The notes under the pieces: model-generated
The model's input: the letters and a program-made list of their open reading frames with translations, nothing else
Told to the model about the DNA's origin: nothing
Databases searched by the model: none
Position numbers and translations under genes: made by a program
Shown here: positions 1 through 5,588 of the stretch, piece by piece
How positions within the stretch are numbered: position 1 is the stretch's first letter
How the letters are laid out: every line of letters starts with the position of its first letter
Source of the DNA: JBHEMT01 sp046262435
GTDB taxonomy: Bacteria; Chloroflexota; Dormibacteria; Aeolococcales; Aeolococcaceae
Direction of reading: 5' to 3'
Length of the DNA: 5,588 nt
Assembly: GCA_046262435.1 (NCBI GenBank)
Contig: JBHEMT010000156.1
Span: 1-5,588, forward strand

Positions 1-162
1 GCGGTGGTCGTCTTGGTTCCGGTCCTGGCGGCGGTTGTGGGTTTGCTCCGTGCCGTCGCCTTTGCCGGGGTGGCCTTGGCCGCCGGCGCCTTGCGCGGCT
101 TGCTGGTCGACGAGGAGCTCTGGTCAGTGCGCCGTGTCATCGTTCTCACAGTGAGCGGATAG
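1..162 (+). CDS. C-terminal end of a membrane protein (5' partial)
   Basis: Frame 1 is open from the first base to a TAG at 160-162 and encodes the last 53 residues of a protein that begins before the window. Residues 1-15 are strongly hydrophobic (Val/Leu/Ala rich). After a single Arg at 17 comes a second hydrophobic stretch at about 18-35, then an acidic patch (DEE at 37-39) and a short tail with Arg44 and Arg45. This looks like the last one or two membrane helices of a polytopic protein plus a short tail. The surrounding glycan genes make a flippase, polymerase or membrane glycosyltransferase plausible, but no family motif is visible and I do not assign a function. The frame matches the codon style of the neighbours, with G or C at most third positions. 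Confidence 0.6.
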   Translation, partial: AVVVLVPVLAAVVGLLRAVAFAGVALAAGALRGLLVDEELWSVRRVIVLTVSG

Positions 163-165
163 GGC

Positions 166-179
166 GCGCGGCAACGCGC
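166..179 (+). other. Short GC hairpin with GCAA tetraloop after the upstream gene
   Basis: Three bases after the stop codon of the upstream gene, GCGCG (166-170) pairs perfectly with CGCGC (175-179) around a GCAA loop, a GNRA-type tetraloop. Such loops stabilise RNA hairpins. No T-run follows, so this is not a classical intrinsic terminator. It could protect the 3' end of the message or be chance in GC-rich DNA. Confidence 0.3.
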
Positions 180-237
180 AGTTCTCGAAGCGCCGAGCAT
201 ACGCGGTCAGCCAGTCAGCGGCACCGGTGACGGCGCC

Positions 238-243
238 TAGAAT
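238..243 (+). promoter_or_regulatory. Candidate -10 box (TAGAAT) for the GT2 gene
   Basis: TAGAAT matches the sigma-70 family -10 consensus at five of six positions and ends nine bases before the ATG at 253. Transcription would begin at or very near the start codon. No convincing -35 is seen 16-18 bases upstream. No purine-rich ribosome binding site precedes the ATG, which fits a leaderless or nearly leaderless message. The TAG in the hexamer is also in frame with the downstream gene, so the coding region cannot extend further upstream. Confidence 0.4.
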
Positions 244-252
244 GGGCCGGGC

Positions 253-1776
253 ATGGTCGCCTCTCTCAGCCGGCGACTGAGCCCGCATGGCCGCCAGCGG
301 CTCCTCGAGATCGCGCCCGGCGGGCTCACCTGGCTGATCATCCTGACCCCGGTGGCGATTGCCTTCGCCGTTCGCCTCAACGACCCGTCGAAGCTCTGGA
401 TCCTCGGCGTGGCCGCGGTCCTGCTCGATGTCTACTGGCTCGGCCGGACGACATATACGGTCGTCTGCGTGCGCCGCTCACTTCATGAGCTGCGCCGCAC
501 CCAGGCGATCGACTGGTGGGCCCGCTGCCGCGCCGCCGACATCCCCGCCGGCTCTCCGCAGCCGGGGGAGATTGTGCACTGCGCCCTGATTCCCACCTAC
601 ACCGAGCGCTACGAGGTGTTGCAGGGAACCGTGGCGGCACTGGCCGACCAGAACTACCCGGATCATCTCCGCGTCTGCGCCATCATCACCCGGGTCAGCG
701 ACACCGGGGGCTGGGAGAACGTCGCCCGGCTGCGCGAGGAGTACGGCCACCGCTTTCGGGCGTTCATCCACATCAAGGACCCGCTGCTCCCCGGCATCGT
801 CGTCGGTAAATCGGCCGCGATGGCGTATGCCGGCCCGGTGCTGCGCCAGCAGTGCGATGAGCTGGGCCTCGACCCGGAACGCACCCTGGTCACCGACCTC
901 GACTCCGACTTCCGTCTCCACCCGCAGTACTTCGCCTACATCACGTATCAGTTCTGCACCCTGGCGGATCGGCTCACCTCGGTGTGGCAGCCGGTGCCGG
1001 TCTTTCTCAACAACCTCTGGCGCGTTCCCGCCGCCATTCGAGTGATGGCGACGGCCACCACGCAATGGCAGATGTTTCTCCACCAGAACCCGCACCGGCT
1101 GGTGATGTTCTCCTCGTACACCATGTCGATGCGGCTGTGCACCGAGGTTGGCTACTGGGACGACGACGTCATCCCCGAGGACTCCCGCTTCTTCTGGAAG
1201 TCGTTCTTCACCTACGGCAGCCGCTTGCGGGTGCGGCCCGCCTTCCTCCCCGTGTTCGGAGATGCGCCGCGGGCTCGCGACTACGCCGCCACCCACCTCT
1301 CCCAGTACAACCAGATCAAGCGCTGGGCCTGGGGGGTGACCGACATCCCCTACGTGAGCCGTCGGATGCTGCAGCACCCCGAGATCCCGCTGCGGCTGCG
1401 CGCGCAGCGCTACCGCCACCTGATCTTCAACCACCTCACCTGGACAACTCTGCCGCTGCTGCTCTTTTTCGGTGGTGCGCTGCCCGCGATCATCGATCTC
1501 GACTACAGCCTTTCGATCCCCGCCAAGGTGATCGGATACCTGACCACCGGCGTGCTGACCATGACCCTCTGCAACACCGTCTTCCTGATCCAGATCGACC
1601 GGGGAATGTGCCCCAAGCCAGTGGCCTGGCCGTGGTGGCGCCGGCGCTGGGCCGACCTGCAGCTCTTTCTCTATCCCATCGTGGGACTGGCGCTGAGCGT
1701 GATCCCCGCCTTGGAGGCACAGACCCGGCTGATGTTCGGGGCGTACCTGGAGTACCAGGTCACCGAGAAGGAGTAG
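253..1776 (+). CDS. Membrane-bound family 2 glycosyltransferase, processive-synthase type
   Basis: This 507-residue protein is an integral membrane GT2 enzyme that should transfer sugar from a nucleotide-sugar donor at the cytoplasmic face of the membrane. Two N-terminal membrane helices (about 24-40 and 47-64) precede the catalytic domain (about 108-345). Visible motifs are IPTYTER at 113-119, GKSAAMA at 185-191, DLDSD at 215-219 (metal and nucleotide binding), PEDSRFFW at 308-315 (the ED of the presumed catalytic base) and QIKRWAWG at 354-361, a Q-x-x-R-W motif shared with cellulose and hyaluronan synthases. About three C-terminal helices follow (about 392-414, 423-447, 470-486). No PilZ domain is present. 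It resembles a conserved GT2 group I know from Chloroflexota and candidate-phylum genomes with a WGV-x-D-x-PY stretch. Substrate and product are unknown. An in-frame TAG at 238-240 makes the ATG at 253 the first possible start. Confidence 0.9.
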   Translation: MVASLSRRLSPHGRQRLLEIAPGGLTWLIILTPVAIAFAVRLNDPSKLWILGVAAVLLDVYWLGRTTYTVVCVRRSLHELRRTQAIDWWARCRAADIPAGSPQPGEIVHCALIPTYTERYEVLQGTVAALADQNYPDHLRVCAIITRVSDTGGWENVARLREEYGHRFRAFIHIKDPLLPGIVVGKSAAMAYAGPVLRQQCDELGLDPERTLVTDLDSDFRLHPQYFAYITYQFCTLADRLTSVWQPVPVFLNNLWRVPAAIRVMATATTQWQMFLHQNPHRLVMFSSYTMSMRLCTEVGYWDDDVIPEDSRFFWKSFFTYGSRLRVRPAFLPVFGDAPRARDYAATHLSQYNQIKRWAWGVTDIPYVSRRMLQHPEIPLRLRAQRYRHLIFNHLTWTTLPLLLFFGGALPAIIDLDYSLSIPAKVIGYLTTGVLTMTLCNTVFLIQIDRGMCPKPVAWPWWRRRWADLQLFLYPIVGLALSVIPALEAQTRLMFGAYLEYQVTEKE

Positions 1777-1795
1777 GACCGCCGGGGGCTGGAGA

Positions 1796-1824
1796 TTGGG
1801 AGGCCGCCCGGGGGCCGTCATACT
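1796..1824 (+). promoter_or_regulatory. Candidate promoter for the ligase-like membrane protein gene
   Basis: TTGGGA (1796-1801) and CATACT (1819-1824) are separated by exactly 17 bases. They match the sigma-70 -35 and -10 consensus at four of six positions each, including the key A and final T of the -10. The -10 ends six bases before the ATG at 1831, so the transcript would start at or next to the start codon. This would give the gene its own leaderless promoter in the 54-base gap after the GT2 gene. GGGAGG at 1798-1803 is too far from the ATG to act as its ribosome binding site. Confidence 0.45.
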
Positions 1825-1830
1825 TGACAG

Positions 1831-3138
1831 ATGAGGGCCAGCCGAGCGCTGGTGTACGCCACGGCTGCGGCGTTGCCGGCATACCTGTTGCGCCTCCGTG
1901 TCGGGGGGCTCCAGATCACCCTGCTGGAGGTGCTCTGGGCGATCACCGTCGTGGTTTTCGCGGTCGAGGCCCGGGTGCTCAATGTGCGGCCGCGCTGGCC
2001 GGGCGCCTACACCGCGCCGATGCTGGCCATTGCCGGGGCCATCGCGGCCTCGGTCGCGGCCAGCGCCGCCTGGCGGTCTGACCTGGCGGCGGCGCGCACC
2101 CTGTTCCTGGAACCGGCACTGTTCCTCGGCCTCGCCTGCTCGGTGATCGAGACCGACCGCCATCTCCGCCGGCTGGTGGGAGCGCTCTTCCTTGGCGGCG
2201 GCCTGCTGGCGGCAGCCGACCTTGTCGCGGTGGCCTGGACGGTGATGGCACATCCTGCGGCGGCCCTCGCCCCGCCGATTGCCCGGATCGCGCTCGGCGA
2301 CGGCTTCTTCCTGGTGCCCCTCTGCGGCGTCGCCCTCGCTCTGCTGGTGGGTGGTCAGGGGCTCCCCCCCCGGCCCCGCAAGCTGCCTCCAGCGGTCTTC
2401 CTGGCGGTGGCGCTGCCCGCAGTGGCCCTGAGCCTGACCCGGGCCGCGTGGCTGATCCTCGGGGCGGCGGCCCTGGGAGTCGCCCTGGCGCACGTCGGCA
2501 AGCGGTTGGTGCTCTGCGCGGTGATCGTGGGCGTGTCCGTGGCCCTCCTGCTGGCGCCGATCCACTCTCCGCTGGGCGAGACCTCGGTTCGCGACTCGCA
2601 GACGGCTGTCCTCAGCCTGTGGAACCAGACGGCTGGCGGAGCGGCCGGCACCGCGCTGGACGCGCACCGCATTCTCGGGGTGCCCCTGGCCGTGATCATC
2701 GGACTTCTCGGGCTGGGCGGCTTCACCTGGCTGGCGGTCCGGGCTCTGCGGTGGTTGCTGGCCACCGCGGGGGCCTCCCAGCGCGAGCGCCGCGCGCTGG
2801 CGATCGGCGCGGCGGTGGCGATGGGAGCAGTCCTGTTGCGCGGGCTCCTGCAGAACAGGCTGCTCGGAGATGACCTGGGCATGGTCGCCGCCTTTGGCGG
2901 CCTGATCCTGGCCTCGGTCGCCCGGCTGGAGCGGATCCGGCTGCCAGCGCTGGTCCGGCTGCCGCGGGTGGCTGATGACATCGAACCCGCCGAGCTGCCG
3001 ATGCCCGCTGACATTCCCCGCCGCACCGGGAGGCACCCTGTGGGGCAGGGGGAGGCCGGGGAGCCGCCCCTGCGCGGTGAGCTGGTCGGCGGCGAGGCCG
3101 GCGCGCGGGTGCCCACCGTGTCGGCCGGGCGGCGCTGA
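1831..3138 (+). CDS. O-antigen ligase/polymerase-like polytopic membrane protein
   Basis: This 435-residue protein has about 12 predicted membrane helices between residues 8 and 364. Features recalling the O-antigen ligase/Wzy family are an LPAYLLRLRVG start with TLLEV at 30-34, RTLFLEPALF at 89-98, and LSLTRAAWLI at 200-209, like the usual SRgaWL helix. A segment around SLWNQTAG (262-269) is followed by a helix with GLLGLGGF at 291-298. Members act outside the cytoplasmic membrane, joining or polymerising lipid-linked glycans. The loop that normally carries catalytic residues and a Pro-His-Asn-like motif is only about 40 residues here (about 243-282), and no such motif is seen. Residues 380-435 form a Pro/Gly/Glu/Arg-rich, probably disordered tail. 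An in-frame TGA at 1825-1827 fixes the start at or after 1831. The family call is moderate; catalytic activity is uncertain. Confidence 0.65.
   Translation: MRASRALVYATAAALPAYLLRLRVGGLQITLLEVLWAITVVVFAVEARVLNVRPRWPGAYTAPMLAIAGAIAASVAASAAWRSDLAAARTLFLEPALFLGLACSVIETDRHLRRLVGALFLGGGLLAAADLVAVAWTVMAHPAAALAPPIARIALGDGFFLVPLCGVALALLVGGQGLPPRPRKLPPAVFLAVALPAVALSLTRAAWLILGAAALGVALAHVGKRLVLCAVIVGVSVALLLAPIHSPLGETSVRDSQTAVLSLWNQTAGGAAGTALDAHRILGVPLAVIIGLLGLGGFTWLAVRALRWLLATAGASQRERRALAIGAAVAMGAVLLRGLLQNRLLGDDLGMVAAFGGLILASVARLERIRLPALVRLPRVADDIEPAELPMPADIPRRTGRHPVGQGEAGEPPLRGELVGGEAGARVPTVSAGRR
2364..2371 (+). repeat. Eight-C homopolymer inside the ligase-like gene
   Basis: An uninterrupted run of eight C bases lies in the codons for Leu178-Pro179-Pro180-Arg181, in a predicted loop between membrane helices. 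The reading frame is intact across it. Runs of this length can slip during replication, so it is a possible site of on/off frame switching, but also simply a product of high GC. Confidence 0.5.
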
Positions 3139-3144
3139 GGCGCC
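3131..3144 (+). other. Short hairpin straddling the stop codon of the ligase-like gene
   Basis: GGCGC (3131-3135) pairs with GCGCC (3140-3144) around a TGAG loop, and the loop contains the TGA stop codon of the gene. The stem is five base pairs with no T-run after it, so it is unlikely to be an efficient intrinsic terminator. Confidence 0.25.
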
Positions 3145-3180
3145 CCACAGCGGACTCCCTGAGCACAAAAGACGACCTGC

Positions 3181-3186
3181 TACCGT
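3181..3186 (+). promoter_or_regulatory. Candidate -10 box (TACCGT) for the methyltransferase-like gene
   Basis: TACCGT fits the TANNNT form of the -10 element and ends eight bases before the ATG at 3195. The 56-base gap after the preceding gene holds a locally A-rich patch (CACAAAAGA, 3164-3172) just upstream. Only a weak -35 candidate is seen (CTGAGC at 3159-3164). No ribosome binding site precedes the ATG. The arrangement mirrors the other two start regions and suggests a leaderless message for the downstream three-gene block. Confidence 0.35.
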
Positions 3187-3194
3187 CGCCGCCG

Positions 3195-4073
3195 ATGCCG
3201 GATGTGACCCCCCTCGACGTGCACTCCCTGGTCGCCGACATTGAGGCGACGGTGGCGCGCCGGCGCGCTGCGGGCGAGTACCCGGAGGCGCTGCTGCAGT
3301 CGCTGCGCGCGGAGTTCCGGGTGGCGCCGCGCGAGGAGTCGCTGGCTGCACTCGCCTACATCGACACCTTCCAACCGCCCTTGAACCGTCGCCCGGTGCT
3401 GGGCCGGGGCATCGTCTTCGGCAAGAAGGTGCTGCGGCGCTCGATCGCCTGGTATGTCCAGCCGATCGCACAGCAGCAGTCGCGTTTCAACCGGGCGGCG
3501 AGCGTCCAGATGCGGGCTCTCGAGGAGCGGATCGCGCGCCTAGAGCCGCCCTGGCAGCGCGATGCCGGCCAACCCAACTCCCACCTGCACACCGCCGAGC
3601 GAGCGGCCGCCCTACTGGATGCCCTGGCCGGCGTTGCCGGTGACCAGGTTCTCGTCCTTGAGGTGGATGCTGCGGGGGTGGGGGCCCAACTCGCCGAGGG
3701 GTGGCCGGAGCAGGGCACCGCGCCTGAGGTGGCGCGGGGAGACCCGCTGGCCCTGCTGGCTGGCCGCGAGACCGCCACCCTTGCGGCGGTGGTGCTTCCC
3801 GCCGTGCTTCCCGCCCTGTCGGCACACGACCTGGTGGACATCTGCGCAACGGCCGCTCAGCGGCTCCCACCGGGAGGGCGACTTCTCTTCGACTGTCCTG
3901 ACCCAGAGGGCCCGCTCGCCTGGCGCGACCCCTCCAGCGTCGACCCGGGCATGGTGCGCTGGGTGCACCGGTCCACCGCACAGCTGCTCTGCGAGGCCGC
4001 CGGCTTCACGCAGGTGGCCGTGCGTGACGTGGCCGGCGGTTGGTACGGGGTGACGGCGACCCGCACCGGCTGA
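3195..4073 (+). CDS. Class I methyltransferase-like protein with degenerate SAM-binding site
   Basis: This is a 292-residue soluble protein. Residues 1-117 match the helical N-terminal region I know from SAM-dependent methyltransferases in glycan clusters: ARRRAAGEYPEALL at 21-34, a basic GRGIVFGKKVLRR stretch at 70-82, then WYVQPIAQQQSRFN at 86-99 and a probable coiled coil at about 100-117. Residues 132-290 follow the Rossmann methyltransferase layout: a strand at 151-156, RLPPGGRLLFDCPDPEG at 223-239 (the usual LkPGG region), DPSSVDP at 245-251 and LLCEAAGF at 264-271. The glycine-rich motif I (D/E-x-G-x-G-x-G) is absent: the strand is followed by EVDAAGVG at 156-163. The EHL-like motif II is replaced by VLPALSA at 204-210. 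It may be a catalytically dead relative with a structural or regulatory role, or it may bind SAM differently. Its TGA overlaps the next gene's ATG by one base. Confidence 0.7.
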   Translation: MPDVTPLDVHSLVADIEATVARRRAAGEYPEALLQSLRAEFRVAPREESLAALAYIDTFQPPLNRRPVLGRGIVFGKKVLRRSIAWYVQPIAQQQSRFNRAASVQMRALEERIARLEPPWQRDAGQPNSHLHTAERAAALLDALAGVAGDQVLVLEVDAAGVGAQLAEGWPEQGTAPEVARGDPLALLAGRETATLAAVVLPAVLPALSAHDLVDICATAAQRLPPGGRLLFDCPDPEGPLAWRDPSSVDPGMVRWVHRSTAQLLCEAAGFTQVAVRDVAGGWYGVTATRTG

Positions 4074-5257
4074 TGCGGGTTGCGTTGGTGGTGCCACGCT
4101 ACGGCGCCACGATTCTGGGTGGGGCCGAGACCCAGTGCCGTCAGTACGCTGAGCGGCTGGCCGCCGCCGGCAATGACGTGCAGGTGCTCACCACCTGCGC
4201 CGGCGACCATCGCACCTGGGCCAATGACCTGCCACCGGGAACCACAACCCTCAACGGGGTCAGGGTGCGGCGGTTCCCGGTCTCGCGGGTGCCGGACCCC
4301 GCCGCAAGAGCGCGGCTCGAGGAGCGGCTCGCCGGCACCGGCGGACTGAGCCGCGACGAACAGGATGAGTGGCTCGGGAACAGTGGCTACAGCGAGCCAC
4401 TGCTGGAGGGCATCCGCGCAACCTCGTCCGGGGTCGATGCGCTGTATTTCATTCCCTACCTGTTCCCCTCGACGGTGTACGGCGCCCGCATCTGCCCCGA
4501 AAAGAGCGTGATCAACTCATGCCTGCACGACGAGCCCTACGCCCGCTTCGAGACCATCCAGGACTCGCTGCGCGGAGCCGCCGGACTGATCTTCAACACG
4601 GCCGCCGAGGGACGGCTCGGGGCGCGGCTGCTGGGGACCGAACGTCCGCACCGGGTGGTGGGCCTGGGTTTTGACCCCGAGCGACCGCGGCACCCGGAGG
4701 AGTTCGCCCGGCGCCACCGGATGAGTGCTGACTCGATCATCTACGCGGGTCGCCGCGAGAGCGGCAAGAACTGGCCGCTACTGGTCGAGTGGACCACGGT
4801 CTACAACCAGGCTCTGAGTGCCCGCGGACCGGTGCGACTGGCTGCCATGGGTGGCGGCCGCGAGCCTCTCCCACCGCGCGGCGAGGCGGTGGTGCATGAC
4901 CTCGGCTTTGTTGCCGATGCCGACAAACTGGACGCCCTCGCGGCGTCGCTCGCGCTGGTTCAGCTCTCCCGCAACGAGAGCTTTTCATTCGTGGTGATCG
5001 AGGCCTGGTTGGCGGGCGTGCCGGTGATCGTCCACGCCGACTGCCCGGTCACCCGCGAGCACTGCGAGCGCAGCGGGGGAGGCCTGTGGGTCCGCTCCGC
5101 CGAGGAGTTCGCCGAGGCCCTCGATCGCCTGCGCGCCGACCCAGATCTGCGACGGCGCATGGCGATGGCGGGACGCGAGTACGTGCTGGCCAACTACCGG
5201 TGGACCAGCGTGGTGGAGCGTCTGGAGGGCGCGCTGCGCGAGCTGGTGGCCTCGTGA
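4073..5257 (+). CDS. GT4-family glycosyltransferase (GT-B fold, retaining)
   Basis: This 394-residue protein should transfer sugar from a nucleotide-activated donor to a glycan acceptor in the cytoplasm. The N-terminal Rossmann half starts MRVALVVPRYG and has GGAE at 16-19, the usual acceptor-side glycine loop, then VLTTCAGDH at 38-46. The C-terminal half has GRRESGKNWPLL at 226-237 (donor phosphate-binding region). An intact EX7E motif lies at E302-E310 within NESFSFVVIEAWLAGVPVIV. VTREHCERSGGGLW at 326-339 and a YRW near 375-377 also match a GT4 subgroup I recognise from glycan clusters. No membrane helix or signal peptide is seen. I chose the ATG at 4073 over the in-frame ATG at 4040 because the fold's first strand begins there and it overlaps the previous stop as TGATG, a coupling arrangement. 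The sugar and linkage cannot be read from sequence. Confidence 0.92.
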   Translation: MRVALVVPRYGATILGGAETQCRQYAERLAAAGNDVQVLTTCAGDHRTWANDLPPGTTTLNGVRVRRFPVSRVPDPAARARLEERLAGTGGLSRDEQDEWLGNSGYSEPLLEGIRATSSGVDALYFIPYLFPSTVYGARICPEKSVINSCLHDEPYARFETIQDSLRGAAGLIFNTAAEGRLGARLLGTERPHRVVGLGFDPERPRHPEEFARRHRMSADSIIYAGRRESGKNWPLLVEWTTVYNQALSARGPVRLAAMGGGREPLPPRGEAVVHDLGFVADADKLDALAASLALVQLSRNESFSFVVIEAWLAGVPVIVHADCPVTREHCERSGGGLWVRSAEEFAEALDRLRADPDLRRRMAMAGREYVLANYRWTSVVERLEGALRELVAS

Positions 5258-5588
5258 CCCGGGCCATTCACCAACTCCTTCCGGTCTTCTCCTACGGTGA
5301 CGCAATCGGCGGTGCCGCGCTTCGCACCCGGGCGCTCCTGCGCGAGCTCGGCTACCGGTCGGAGATCTTCGCCGGCCTCGTTGATCCCCGGCTGCGGCGC
5401 GACGGTCGCCCCGCTGCCGGGCTCCTGGAGCGCGACGCGGTCGGCGGCGACGACGCGGTCATCTACCACCTCTCCGTGGGAAGCCCGGTGGCCGGCGTCT
5501 TCGCGCAGGTGCCGTGCCGCCGCGTGCTCTGGTTCCACAACATCACCCCACCGGAGTACTACCGGACGGTCAATCCCGGGGTTGCCTA
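5254..5588 (+). CDS. GT4-type glycosyltransferase, N-terminal part (3' partial)
   Basis: A GTG start at 5254 overlaps the previous gene's stop in the form GTGA, giving a four-base overlap typical of translational coupling. The frame stays open to the window end and encodes 111 residues. The sequence shows a GT-B N-terminal domain: a first strand with HQLLPVFSYGDAIGGAAL at 6-23 (glycine loop), a helix RTRALLRELGYRSEIFA at 24-40, DDAVIYHLSVGSP at 66-78, and a strand followed by WFHNITPPEYY at 93-103. The HQLLP/GDAI and HNITP motifs match a GT4 subgroup I know from surface-glycan clusters in Cyanobacteria and Chloroflexota. The catalytic EX7E half lies beyond the window. With its neighbour it probably adds successive sugars to one glycan. 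Confidence 0.85.
   Translation, partial: MTRAIHQLLPVFSYGDAIGGAALRTRALLRELGYRSEIFAGLVDPRLRRDGRPAAGLLERDAVGGDDAVIYHLSVGSPVAGVFAQVPCRRVLWFHNITPPEYYRTVNPGVA

Noticed and set aside
206..219. GTCAGC direct repeat (206-211 and 214-219) upstream of the GT2 gene
   Set aside because: Two six-base copies eight bases apart are easily due to chance and no further copies were seen. It is not enough to call an operator.
1777..1830. Possible intrinsic terminator after the GT2 gene (GGCC at 1802-1805 and 1813-1816)
   Set aside because: The stem is only four pairs and no T-run follows. The same stretch is better explained as the spacer of the candidate promoter for the next gene.
984..2081. A 365-codon plus-strand open frame overlapping the GT2 and ligase-like genes
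   Set aside because: It is out of frame with both genes, its composition is Arg/Pro/Ala-rich and low in complexity, and it has no recognisable domain.
478..3471. A 997-codon open frame on the minus strand spanning the GT2 gene and most of the ligase-like gene
   Set aside because: Its translation is dominated by Arg, Gly, Pro, Gln, His and Ala with no domain motif, as expected for the antisense shadow of GC-biased codons. The plus-strand frames carry clear enzyme motifs. The two plus-strand genes share a reading register, which lets the shadow run through the gap between them.
4040..4072. Upstream ATG at 4040 as the start of the GT4 gene
   Set aside because: It would add 11 residues (MVRGDGDPHRL) ahead of the typical GT4 first strand and a 34-base overlap with the previous gene. 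The ATG at 4073 gives the normal family N-terminus and a one-base stop/start overlap.
1..5588. RNA genes, CRISPR arrays, insertion sequences and attachment sites
   Set aside because: I saw no tRNA-like cloverleaf, repeat-spacer pattern, transposase motif or terminal inverted repeats. Nearly the whole window is covered by coding sequence of uniform style.

Overview
The window is a very GC-rich stretch (roughly two thirds G+C or more by eye) with every gene on the + strand. Starts mostly lack Shine-Dalgarno sequences, and TANNNT-like hexamers sit 6-9 bases before three start codons. This fits an actinobacterial, Chloroflexota or Dormibacterota-type genome, where leaderless transcripts are common. 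That placement is inference from base composition, gene style and protein families; there is no rRNA or other taxonomic marker.

Layout: 1-162 is the 3' end of a membrane protein. 163-252 is a short gap with a small GC hairpin and a candidate -10 box. 253-1776 is a membrane-embedded family 2 glycosyltransferase of the processive-synthase type, with DLDSD, ED and QIKRW motifs. 1831-3138 is a polytopic membrane protein resembling the O-antigen ligase/polymerase family, with a short loop where the catalytic loop is expected and a long disordered tail. 3195-4073 is a protein built like a class I methyltransferase whose SAM-binding glycine motif is missing. 4073-5257 is a GT4 glycosyltransferase with an intact EX7E motif. 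5254 to the window end is the N-terminal part of a second GT4-type glycosyltransferase.

The genes read as part of a cell-surface or exopolysaccharide assembly locus. The soluble GT4 enzymes would add sugars to a lipid-linked or protein-linked acceptor, the GT2 enzyme would make or extend a glycan at the membrane, and the ligase-like protein would polymerise or transfer it outside the membrane. The last three genes overlap by 1 and 4 bases and form one translationally coupled block. No initiating phosphoglycosyltransferase, complete flippase or chain-length regulator lies in the window. The most unusual points are the methyltransferase-like protein with a degenerate cofactor site, the reduced ligase-like protein and the repeated leaderless-type start architecture. 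No RNA gene, mobile element, CRISPR array or long repeat was seen.
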